Assembly: GCA_947456965.1 (NCBI GenBank)
Contig: CANGTU010000027.1
Span: 1 to 46,416, forward strand
Length of the DNA stretch: 46,416 nt
Source of the DNA: Flavobacteriales bacterium
GTDB taxonomy: Bacteria; Bacteroidota; Bacteroidia; Flavobacteriales_D; Sanyastnellaceae
Direction of reading: 5' to 3'
In this document: positions 8,531 to 15,411 of the stretch, in pieces
Numbering within the stretch: the first letter of the stretch is position 1
Layout: every line of letters starts with the position of its first letter
Notes under the pieces: model-generated
Seen by the model: the letters and a program-made list of their open reading frames with translations, nothing else
Told to the model about the DNA's origin: nothing
Database searches by the model: none
Made by a program: the position numbers and the translations under genes

Positions 8531-9370
8531 ATGAACTTCACGCGCATCCTCAACCTGCTGGCCGTGCTGCTGTTACTCGTGGCCCTGCTTTCATTGCGCA
8601 AGCCATTCATGGCCTTTGCCCACCAGTTGGGCGCTCAGGAGCTCTTCGGACACACACTCTATCGGTTTATTACGGCCTTCCTCGTGGTGGAGACTATGAA
8701 GGGAGTCATTTTCCTATTCTACCGCACAGCTGACCCCCAGCGCAAAAAAGACAACTTCACCATCGGGATTAACCACATTTCCAAGATTCTGTACGGACTC
8801 TTCGGCATTACGCTGGTGCTCTCAATCTTTAATATTTCAGTTCGCGAAGCCTTCACGACTCTTTCACTTATCGCGGCGGCGGTGGTGCTCATGACCAAGG
8901 ACTACATCTCCAATCTTATCAATGGGATGTACCTGACCTTCGCCCGCGTGATTACGATCAGTGATCAGGTCATGATTGACCGGCACAAGGGTAAGATTGT
9001 GGACATTACCCTTACTAACGTGCAGCTCCTGAATGAAGATGATGATATGGTATTCATCCCAAACAACCTGGTATTCACGAAGGAAATCATCAACTACACA
9101 CGCAGGGATCTCAAGAAAACGTCCATCGAATTTGAAGCCGATCCGGAGAAGGTGAAGGATATTGCCGCTCTTGAGCAAGAGCTGATCACCTTGCTGGAAC
9201 CATTCAGCGAGGAAATCCATACCGGCTCATACGCGCTTAAGACCAACAGCGTAAAGGTTGAGGCGCTGCAACTCAAATTTCAATACCTGCTCAAGGATCC
9301 TTTGAATAAGGAATTGGACAAGAAGATTCGCCGCTACCTCATTCGTGAGATTGTGAAGCGTGTGCTTTGA
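8531..9370 (+). CDS. MscS family mechanosensitive channel
   Basis: A 279-residue membrane protein with about three N-terminal transmembrane helices (about 8-30, 45-65 and 80-120). A pore-like helix follows (LIAAAVVLMTKDYISNLINGMYL), then the beta domain (VMIDRHKGKIVDITLTNVQL...VFIPNNLVFTKEIINYTR). This domain order and the IxNxxF-type segment are those of small-conductance mechanosensitive channels, which release solutes on hypo-osmotic shock. It is 12 bases after speA and probably shares its transcript. Convergent with arsS, 12 bases between stops. Confidence 0.88.
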   Translation: MNFTRILNLLAVLLLLVALLSLRKPFMAFAHQLGAQELFGHTLYRFITAFLVVETMKGVIFLFYRTADPQRKKDNFTIGINHISKILYGLFGITLVLSIFNISVREAFTTLSLIAAAVVLMTKDYISNLINGMYLTFARVITISDQVMIDRHKGKIVDITLTNVQLLNEDDDMVFIPNNLVFTKEIINYTRRDLKKTSIEFEADPEKVKDIAALEQELITLLEPFSEEIHTGSYALKTNSVKVEALQLKFQYLLKDPLNKELDKKIRRYLIREIVKRVL

Positions 9371-9382
9371 ATCCTCGCTTCA

Positions 9383-10426
9383 TCAGCTCTGCCGGACCTG
9401 TCCTCCGCAGCTCGAACCCAATCCTGCGGTGCATCCGTAGCAGTGCTGGTTGACACGGATACTCCGGGCATCCAACACATCCGGAATTAGCTCCCGGATA
9501 TGGTTGATCGGGCTGTCCACTGCGATGTCCAGCATCTGATTGAAATCACAATCATACAAGGCACCATCCCAACCCACCGAAAGCGTATTTCTGCACATCA
9601 CTCCCCGGGCGGCAGCGGGATTAAAAGCCCCCACCAACTTTTCCATGTATTGATCATAGTTGCCACTCACCAGCAAGTAGTCGAGGAAGCGGCTTATTGG
9701 CATATTGGTGAGCACGAACAGTCGGTTAAACACAATGCCATGGACCCGGAGAAGTTCGCGACGGAAGTCATCCTCCATATCCGATTGCGATCCCGGAAGA
9801 ATAGCACCTGCGGGATTGTACACCAGCGAGAGCACAAGCCCTGAGCCGTCGTGCCCGTAACCCACCTCATTCAACATGTGAAGCGCCCGGACAGATGAAT
9901 CAAACACGCCTTCGCCGCGCTGACGATCGGTTCGGCCGGCCGTGTAATGCGGAAGTGAGGATACCACCTCTACCCCATGGTGCGCAAAAAATGCAGGTAA
10001 ATCATGATACTTCCTGTTCGCCAGGATGATGGTCAGATTGCAGCGCACCATTACGTGCGCGCCGAGCTGACGAAGGTTTTCCACCAGCCAACGGAATTCA
10101 GGATTCATCTCGGGCGCACCGCCGGTCAGATCCACGGTCGGAATGGCATATTTGCGCACAGCATCGATAGCATATTCCATGGTGGTCCGGGTCATGATTT
10201 CCCGGCGATCAGGTCCTGCATCCACGTGGCAATGCTTACAGGTCTGGTTGCACATTTTACCCAGATTGAGTTGCAGAACGTGCAAACCAGTGGGCCGGAG
10301 CGGCCACATACCGCACCTGTTCAGTGCTTCGCCAAACCGCTCGTGAGGCCCATCCTGCAATCGACCGAGCTGAATCCCGGAAGAAGCCAGTTCATGTCCC
10401 CTGCCCCGAAGAGACTTCATGCTCAC
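9383..10426 (-). CDS. arsS: Radical SAM protein ArsS (arsenosugar biosynthesis)
   Basis: A 347-residue radical SAM enzyme. The cluster motif is C59-x3-C63-x2-C66 (CNQTCKHC), followed by LTGGAPEMNPEF (the GGE-like SAM motif). A C-terminal Cys-rich DUF3641-type domain has MCRNTLSVGWDGALYDCDFNQ and CYGCTAG...SSCGG. This architecture defines ArsS, which is thought to attach the adenosyl-derived ribosyl group to methylated arsenic. The start is ambiguous: GTG at 10426 overlaps the stop of the upstream AhpD-like gene (GTGA), and ATG lies two codons later at 10420. The usual partner ArsM (arsenite methyltransferase) is not in the window. Confidence 0.9.
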   Translation of the reverse strand: MSMKSLRGRGHELASSGIQLGRLQDGPHERFGEALNRCGMWPLRPTGLHVLQLNLGKMCNQTCKHCHVDAGPDRREIMTRTTMEYAIDAVRKYAIPTVDLTGGAPEMNPEFRWLVENLRQLGAHVMVRCNLTIILANRKYHDLPAFFAHHGVEVVSSLPHYTAGRTDRQRGEGVFDSSVRALHMLNEVGYGHDGSGLVLSLVYNPAGAILPGSQSDMEDDFRRELLRVHGIVFNRLFVLTNMPISRFLDYLLVSGNYDQYMEKLVGAFNPAAARGVMCRNTLSVGWDGALYDCDFNQMLDIAVDSPINHIRELIPDVLDARSIRVNQHCYGCTAGLGSSCGGQVRQS

Positions 10427-10755
10427 ATCAACAGCTTTTTGGCGTGATTCATCATTTGTACACCATGCACAAGTGAAGCTCCGCCCCGAATAGCGGCCGC
10501 CACGTGCACGGCCTCCATCATTTGTTGCTCGGTGTATCCCTTTCCGAGGGTATCAGAGGTATATGCATCGATGCAATAAGGACACTGAACCGCGTGAGCT
10601 ACCGCCAGAGCGATCAACGATTTCTCCCGGGCGCTCAGGGCACCATCGCGAAATACGTCGCCATAGTATGCAAAGAAGCGGTCAGCCAGCTCCTCGCCGA
10701 ATTCAGCCACCTGACCGAATTTCTTCAGATCTGAAGAATTGTAGTATGATTCCAT
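10423..10755 (-). CDS. AhpD-like (carboxymuconolactone decarboxylase fold) protein linked to ArsS
   Basis: A 110-residue all-helical protein of the CMD/AhpD family. The redox pair C58-x2-C61 sits in AVAHAVQCPYCIDAYT, with a downstream His-containing helix (EAVHVAAAIRGG). Such proteins are thiol peroxidase/reductase-like; a branch of the family is repeatedly found next to arsS and is annotated as arsenosugar-associated peroxidase-like. Its stop overlaps the arsS start, which suggests coupled translation and a shared role, perhaps keeping arsenic or ArsS thiols reduced. The function itself is inferred from neighbourhood. Confidence 0.82.
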   Translation of the reverse strand: MESYYNSSDLKKFGQVAEFGEELADRFFAYYGDVFRDGALSAREKSLIALAVAHAVQCPYCIDAYTSDTLGKGYTEQQMMEAVHVAAAIRGGASLVHGVQMMNHAKKLLM

Positions 10756-10798
10756 GAACGCAAGATAGCGGGAAACACGCCGACGATATGGTTCAACG

Positions 10799-11350
10799 CT
10801 ACCCTGGAGCGGTTTGGGACCATGCTGGTCCGGACTCCAGTACCTTCGTGTATATCGGACAATGCGGATGATGCGCTCCAGGAAGATACCCGGTGCTCAT
10901 GAGGAATTCGTTGACGATTTCGCCGCCTGTAAACCGAAAGTGTTTCCGAAAGAGCTTGACCCAATCCTTCAGATCCAGCGGGTGATGTGCATCAAGCCAT
11001 GCGCGCAAAGAACCAAATTCCTCCTGAAAACTGAGCACTACACCAGCATTGTGGATAGCCGCACCAATCTTCAGGCGGTTGCGGATAATGCCGGGGTCTG
11101 ACATGAGGCGCTCCACATCGCGGTGACCATAGGCCGCCACCACTTCCGGCCGGAAGTCATCATAAGCCAGACGGAAATAACGCTCCTTCTTCAAGATCGT
11201 GATCCAGCTCAAACCTGCCTGATTAATCTCCATCACCAGGCGGGCGAAGAGTTCACGGTCATCATCCAGCGGGAAGCCATAGCGCAAATTATGGTAGTGT
11301 ATGTGGAGCTCATCGCACCCCGGCTGTGAGATATAGTCGCAGTAGCTCAT
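10799..11350 (-). CDS. tag: DNA-3-methyladenine glycosylase I
   Basis: A 183-residue Tag-family base-excision enzyme that removes 3-methyladenine from DNA. Start chosen at ATG 11350 (MSYCDY), since Tag proteins begin with a Cys at position 4 that binds zinc; the longer frame adds 24 unrelated residues. Other zinc ligands fit H20 (HYHNLRYG) and the C-terminal H160/C164 (HHPHC). The substrate-recognition segment EINQAGLSWITILKKR (E41) is present. It lies 43 bases upstream of the AhpD-like gene on the same strand, so it may lead the arsS operon. A link between alkylation repair and arsenic methylation chemistry is only speculation. Confidence 0.9.
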   Translation of the reverse strand: MSYCDYISQPGCDELHIHYHNLRYGFPLDDDRELFARLVMEINQAGLSWITILKKERYFRLAYDDFRPEVVAAYGHRDVERLMSDPGIIRNRLKIGAAIHNAGVVLSFQEEFGSLRAWLDAHHPLDLKDWVKLFRKHFRFTGGEIVNEFLMSTGYLPGAHHPHCPIYTKVLESGPAWSQTAPG

Positions 11351-11474
11351 TAGCTTGGAAAAGTTGGCACACACAGCGAAGGAACGAAAAAGAAAAGGCA
11401 CCTGCGAATGACCGGAAAGCAAAAGTCCTCAATCATGAAGAGCACCGGGATAGATGCTGCTTGTCGCACTCGTC

Positions 11475-11482
11475 TATATTTG
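11475..11482 (+). promoter_or_regulatory. -7 box of the DHS-like gene
   Basis: TATATTTG is an exact TAnnTTTG match, 24 bases before the ATG at 11507. No well-spaced -33 TTG is seen. It supports the short start and shows that the long frame from 11408 is not the translated one. Confidence 0.55.
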
Positions 11483-11506
11483 CCGGCTCAAACACCTTTG
11501 AAATCC

Positions 11507-12484
11507 ATGGGAAAGTACGCTACCATCCGCCAGTTTATGGAGAAGAACTACCTCCACTTCAATGCGGCGGCAATGGTCGATGCTGCCAAAGGCTATGAAG
11601 CCCATCTCACTGCCGGCGGTAAAATGATGATTACTCTGGCTGGTGCCATGAGTACGGCGGAACTCGGCATCTCGCTCGCTGAAATGATCCGCCAGGGCAA
11701 AGTGGACATCATTTCCTGCACGGGAGCCAACCTCGAGGAAGACCTGATGAACCTCGTGGCCCACAACCACTATGAGCGCGTTCCCAACTACCGCGACCTC
11801 ACACCGCAACAGGAGTGGGATTTGCTGGAGCGCGGACTCAATCGGGTAACGGATACCTGTATTCCCGAGGAAGAGGCGTTCCGCAGACTGCAGAAGCATA
11901 TCCACGCCCTATGGAAGAAAGCCGATGATGCAGGGGAGCGCTACTTCCCCCACGAGTATATGCTCGAGATGCTGCGCAGCGGAGTGCTGGAGCAATACTA
12001 CCAGATCGACCCGGCCAACAGCTGGATGCTCGCCGCTGCCGAGCGCAATCTGCCCATTATTGTACCAGGGTGGGAGGACAGTACCATGGGCAACATCTTC
12101 GCGAGCTACTGCATCAAAGGCGAGCTGAAGGCCTCCACGATGAAGAGCGGAATCGAATACATGCAATGGCTCGCCCAGTGGTATATCGCCAACTCCGCCG
12201 GCAAGGGCGTAGGATTCTTTCAAATTGGCGGCGGTATAGCCGGTGACTTCCCTATTTGCGTGGTACCCATGCTGTACCAGGACATGGAAATGCATGACAT
12301 TCCATTCTGGTCGTACTTCTGTCAGATATCCGACAGCACCACGAGCTACGGATCTTATAGCGGTGCCGTGCCCAACGAGAAGATCACCTGGGGCAAACTC
12401 GACATTGATACACCAAAATTTATCATCGAAAGTGATGCAACTATCGTTGCTCCTCTCATATTTGCATGGTTGCTCAATCACTAA
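11507..12484 (+). CDS. Deoxyhypusine-synthase-like enzyme (probable polyamine enzyme)
   Basis: A 325-residue member of the deoxyhypusine synthase (DHS) superfamily, which has an NAD-dependent Rossmann-like fold. The catalytic-Lys motif of DHS is visible as SGAVPNEKITWGKLD, with K297 as the predicted imine-forming lysine. Further family segments are MITLAGAMSTAELG, IISCTGANLEEDL and VGFFQIGGGIAGDF. Bacteria lack eIF5A, the substrate of eukaryotic DHS, so a small-molecule aminobutyl transfer such as homospermidine formation is more likely. Arginine decarboxylase 3 kb upstream fits a polyamine role. The start at 11507 (MGKYATIRQF) follows a perfect -7 box; the longer frame is not supported. Confidence 0.82.
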   Translation: MGKYATIRQFMEKNYLHFNAAAMVDAAKGYEAHLTAGGKMMITLAGAMSTAELGISLAEMIRQGKVDIISCTGANLEEDLMNLVAHNHYERVPNYRDLTPQQEWDLLERGLNRVTDTCIPEEEAFRRLQKHIHALWKKADDAGERYFPHEYMLEMLRSGVLEQYYQIDPANSWMLAAAERNLPIIVPGWEDSTMGNIFASYCIKGELKASTMKSGIEYMQWLAQWYIANSAGKGVGFFQIGGGIAGDFPICVVPMLYQDMEMHDIPFWSYFCQISDSTTSYGSYSGAVPNEKITWGKLDIDTPKFIIESDATIVAPLIFAWLLNH

Positions 12485-12499
12485 TCCCCGAGGCGAGAA

Positions 12500-12847
12500 A
12501 TGTCACTCAAGCGCATCATCAAGGATTATAAAACCATTTCACAGGAACACATCGACCTGATCAGCAGGCACTATCCCAACGGTTTCGAGAATGATAACCT
12601 GATTTCATTCACGACCCCGAAGGGAGAGTTTATCAAAGCTCTCGAGATCCGGACCGATGAGGCCATCTACCTGTTCAAGATTGACAAGAACATGAAGGTA
12701 GATGAAGAGGAGAGTCAGGATAACGATGGCCTTGGAATGGGCGACTTTGATAATTACAAGAATAACGACAGTGAGGATGACAACGAGGAGGAGCAAGAAA
12801 ACGACGAGTCCGAGACCGTTGCTGATGATAGCGATGATGAGGACTGA
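12500..12847 (+). CDS. Small protein with a strongly acidic C-terminal tail, unknown function
   Basis: A 115-residue cytoplasmic protein, no signal or membrane segment. Residues 1-67 look like a small folded alpha/beta domain (MSLKRIIKDYKTISQEH... GEFIKALEIRTDEAIYLFKI). Residues 68-115 are a low-complexity tail with 25 Asp/Glu in 48 positions. Similar short acidic-tailed proteins occur across Bacteroidota and are sometimes labelled DNA primase in databases, which the sequence does not support: no zinc finger or TOPRIM is present. It starts 15 bases after the DHS-like stop and is probably co-transcribed. A role as a DNA mimic, chaperone-like tail or polycation binder is conceivable but unproven. 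Confidence 0.7.
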   Translation: MSLKRIIKDYKTISQEHIDLISRHYPNGFENDNLISFTTPKGEFIKALEIRTDEAIYLFKIDKNMKVDEEESQDNDGLGMGDFDNYKNNDSEDDNEEEQENDESETVADDSDDED

Positions 12848-12880
12848 GAAACGGCCCTGCTTCCTTTGCAGCGCTTTATC

Positions 12881-13705
12881 ATGGCATACACCTTTACAAC
12901 TGATCTGGGCCTGAGCTTACGCTCGTGGTTCAAATCCTGGCCGTTCATCTTCTCCAACGGTCTGGCCATCTACTTCCTCTATCCGGTTATCCTCTCCATC
13001 CTGCTGAGCATGGGGGCTGTGGCGCTCATTCGCGAGGTGGTCAATTACGTGATGGAACTCGTGCGTCCGCTTCTTAAGGAGGTGCCACTTCCGGCTGACT
13101 CCGGCTGGGAGGCATGGCAAGCGGTGCTCCTCGACATTTCCACCTACGCCATCAGTTTTGTGCTTTGGATTGCGGCCTTCTATACGTTTGTCAAACTTTC
13201 CAAGTACCTCATACTCGCGCTGATGTCGCCGGTCATGGCCATCCTCAGTGAGCGCACAGAAGAAATCCTGACAGGCAGGAAATACCCCTTCAGACTCCAG
13301 CTTTTCGTCCGGGATGTGTTCCGGGGAATAGCGCTTGCGATTCGCAACCTGTTCATGGAACTTGCAGCTGGCTGGGCCCTGATTGCCGTGCAGCTTGCTC
13401 TGGCTCTCGTCTTCGCTCCGGCTGCTTTGATTCTTGCGCCCTTCGTTCCACTGATCTCCTTTGCCATCGGATCCTACTTCTTCGGATTCTCCACTCTGGA
13501 TTATGTCTTCGAACGACGCAGAATGTCCATCCCAACCAGCATCCGGACCATCCGGGACATGAAAGGTATCGCCATCGGAAACGGAGCCATCTTCAACCTG
13601 CTCTACTTCATACCGTTCGTGGGAGTAACGCTGGCCACAGTGACCTGCACGGTTGCTGCCGTGCTCGCCATTCATGAACGCGAAAAGGGTATCAGCGCAC
13701 GATAA
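12881..13705 (+). CDS. EI24/CysZ-like multi-pass membrane protein
   Basis: A 274-residue protein with four or more hydrophobic helices. It shows the EI24-domain pattern: N-terminal helix FIFSNGLAIYFLYPVILSILL, a soluble segment, a helix with LSKYLILALMSPVMAILSERTEEILTG, and PFVPLISFAIGSYFFGFSTLDYVFERRRMS. The family includes CysZ, a sulfate channel, but EI24-domain proteins have varied or unknown roles. ATG 12881 (MAYTF) is chosen over the upstream TTG. It lies 33 bases after the acidic-protein gene on the same strand. Its 3' end overlaps that of the convergent pseudo-protease gene by 14 bases. Confidence 0.78.
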   Translation: MAYTFTTDLGLSLRSWFKSWPFIFSNGLAIYFLYPVILSILLSMGAVALIREVVNYVMELVRPLLKEVPLPADSGWEAWQAVLLDISTYAISFVLWIAAFYTFVKLSKYLILALMSPVMAILSERTEEILTGRKYPFRLQLFVRDVFRGIALAIRNLFMELAAGWALIAVQLALALVFAPAALILAPFVPLISFAIGSYFFGFSTLDYVFERRRMSIPTSIRTIRDMKGIAIGNGAIFNLLYFIPFVGVTLATVTCTVAAVLAIHEREKGISAR

Positions 13706-15227
13706 GTTGCTTTCGGCTGACCAGAGATGACTGGTAAATCAGCATCACGTAGTGGCCGGGAGCCACATCATCAAGACTGAATACAGGGACTCCACCATCC
13801 CAGCTTCGCATAACGCGGCCTGCGCTGTCCAACAGCTCAACGCGCGCAATGGACTCATCCGATTCATTCTGAATGCGCACTACATCTGATGCTGGATTGG
13901 GAAAAAGAATCAAGGCCTCTTCCGGGGAGCGGGAATCCGGACTGAGATCAAACGCCGGATAGAATCCTGCGATGTTGGCATTGTTTCCTTCGATGGGATC
14001 AAGAAAAGGCTCGAGCCAGCTCCATGCCTGAGAAAATGAGCAGAAGAAATCGCCTGATGCTTGAAGGCAGCTGCTCTCGCCATCCGAAAAGATGCCGATC
14101 AGTTGTCCCCGCGGATTGAACAACGGACTTCCCAGTGAACCGGTAAACGTATTCCCCATATTCCATCCGTTGACCTTCAGCATTTGGGAAAAAGAACCAT
14201 CACCCATCGTTGGTGTAGTAAACACACGAGCTACAGTCTGAGGCGCTGCATAAGCATGCTGAATGGTACTGTACCAGCCAAGTCCGGGATCCTCAGTGCT
14301 CCAGCCAGCCACATAGGATTTCCATGAAGTACCAGGAGCCTGCAGGAGGCGGAGGAGCGCTATGCCCGTGGGATTGTCTTCAAACATAAGCTCCGCGCCA
14401 CTCACAAAACGATCCCAGCAAACCTCGTCATCCGGACAACCGCCTTTGACTCCGTGTACAAAAACCAACGACGAAGGATCACCTGCCAAGCCCTGAAGAG
14501 CCGTAATGACATAGGGCTCGCCATCGTAGCGTGTATTGTTCACCAAGGTACCTGTCATGGCACGCTGCGCATGATCCGTGAGCAACAGAAGAACGGCATC
14601 GGACAACCCTTGATGATCGCCCGTGAGTACCTCTGCACAATCATTTCCCGGCATCGCGGGTATGCTGTTGACCGGACGATAACTGCGCGCTACCGAAGAG
14701 ATCACTAACTCACCCCGACCCCGCTGACTGAAGGGCTCGTAGTATTCTACCACCAGCGACCGGCCGCGAATCGGAGCTGTGCCCGTGATGGCGCGAATGC
14801 GCCGGTGAGCATCCGTGAAAGGACCTGCAAAATCACTTCGATCCGGGTTATACAAGTAAACCGTGCCGCCTTCGGGAATATCGAGATGAGCAAACTCGAC
14901 GGACAGAGCCAGTGCATTCGGACATTCCATAGCCAAAACCCATATCCGGTCGCCATTCGGAAGGTTACGCCAGGTGCCGTGGTGGGCGGTGGAAAAATCC
15001 ACAGCAACTGCCGATGCAAAGCGAAATGACTCCGTCTTCAGTCCAATAGATTCATTATCCTCCTGATACAAGTCGTGCAACGGAAGCGCATCAATAGGTT
15101 CCCGATAAATGGGAAAACCAAGAGCAGGAAGGTTCCACGAAACGGGCGAACCTTCCTTGGCTACCTGCGCCCGCAGCGGCAGGATACCCAACAGAACAAA
15201 GGCCAGAATGAATTGCCCGTGGCGCAT
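13692..15227 (-). CDS. T9SS-secreted trypsin-fold pseudo-protease (lysyl-endopeptidase-like, catalytic triad lost)
   Basis: A 511-residue secreted protein: signal peptide (1-20), an N-terminal beta domain (about 60-185), a trypsin-like domain (about 195-410) and a type A T9SS sorting domain (about 438-511, LFPNPASDVVRI...ApGHYvmLIY). The protease domain aligns with bacterial lysyl endopeptidases through TGTLVNNT, xVITA, ALLRL, AGWS and GSLGSPLFNPRGQLIG. At the three catalytic positions it has Gln245 instead of His (TALQG versus TAHHC), Gly288 instead of Asp (TGIALLRL versus SDFTLLEL) and Leu365 instead of Ser (GSLGSP versus GSSGSP). The frame is intact, so this is probably a surface or secreted binding protein rather than a decaying gene. 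It is divergent from a protease-inhibitor gene. Confidence 0.85.
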   Translation of the reverse strand: MRHGQFILAFVLLGILPLRAQVAKEGSPVSWNLPALGFPIYREPIDALPLHDLYQEDNESIGLKTESFRFASAVAVDFSTAHHGTWRNLPNGDRIWVLAMECPNALALSVEFAHLDIPEGGTVYLYNPDRSDFAGPFTDAHRRIRAITGTAPIRGRSLVVEYYEPFSQRGRGELVISSVARSYRPVNSIPAMPGNDCAEVLTGDHQGLSDAVLLLLTDHAQRAMTGTLVNNTRYDGEPYVITALQGLAGDPSSLVFVHGVKGGCPDDEVCWDRFVSGAELMFEDNPTGIALLRLLQAPGTSWKSYVAGWSTEDPGLGWYSTIQHAYAAPQTVARVFTTPTMGDGSFSQMLKVNGWNMGNTFTGSLGSPLFNPRGQLIGIFSDGESSCLQASGDFFCSFSQAWSWLEPFLDPIEGNNANIAGFYPAFDLSPDSRSPEEALILFPNPASDVVRIQNESDESIARVELLDSAGRVMRSWDGGVPVFSLDDVAPGHYVMLIYQSSLVSRKQLIVR

Positions 15228-15411
15228 TTTAGTCGGCTTATCAAAGTGAAGACCTACTGACTGACCCGAAGGTTGTATGCTAAGTTGGTAATTTTCATCC
15301 TTTCATACAACAGAAGCCGGGGAATTTCCCAAATTGCAGCGAGGTAATGACTCGTTATGCAACCAATGGAAAGCTAAACGAGACATTCCAACAACAAAAC
15401 CCTTCATTACC
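15228..15411. other. Divergent intergenic region with an 8-bp inverted repeat
   Basis: This 184-base gap must hold promoters for both secreted proteins. An 8-base perfect inverted repeat, GTTGTATG (15272-15279) and CATACAAC (15304-15311), frames a 24-base spacer. TAATTTTC (15289-15296, plus strand) and TCACTTTG (15249-15242, minus strand) are each one mismatch from TAnnTTTG. No gene is seen in it. Confidence 0.4.

Noticed and set aside
10799-11422. Longer Tag start at 11422
   Set aside because: The extra 24 residues are not family-like, while ATG 11350 places the zinc Cys at position 4 as expected.
12917-13675. 252-codon minus-strand open frame opposite the EI24-like gene
   Set aside because: Same reason: a polar shadow of a membrane protein gene, no signal or start.
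13692-15227. Calling the dead protease a pseudogene
   Set aside because: The reading frame is intact from signal peptide to sorting domain; only active-site residues are changed, which fits a pseudo-enzyme better than decay.
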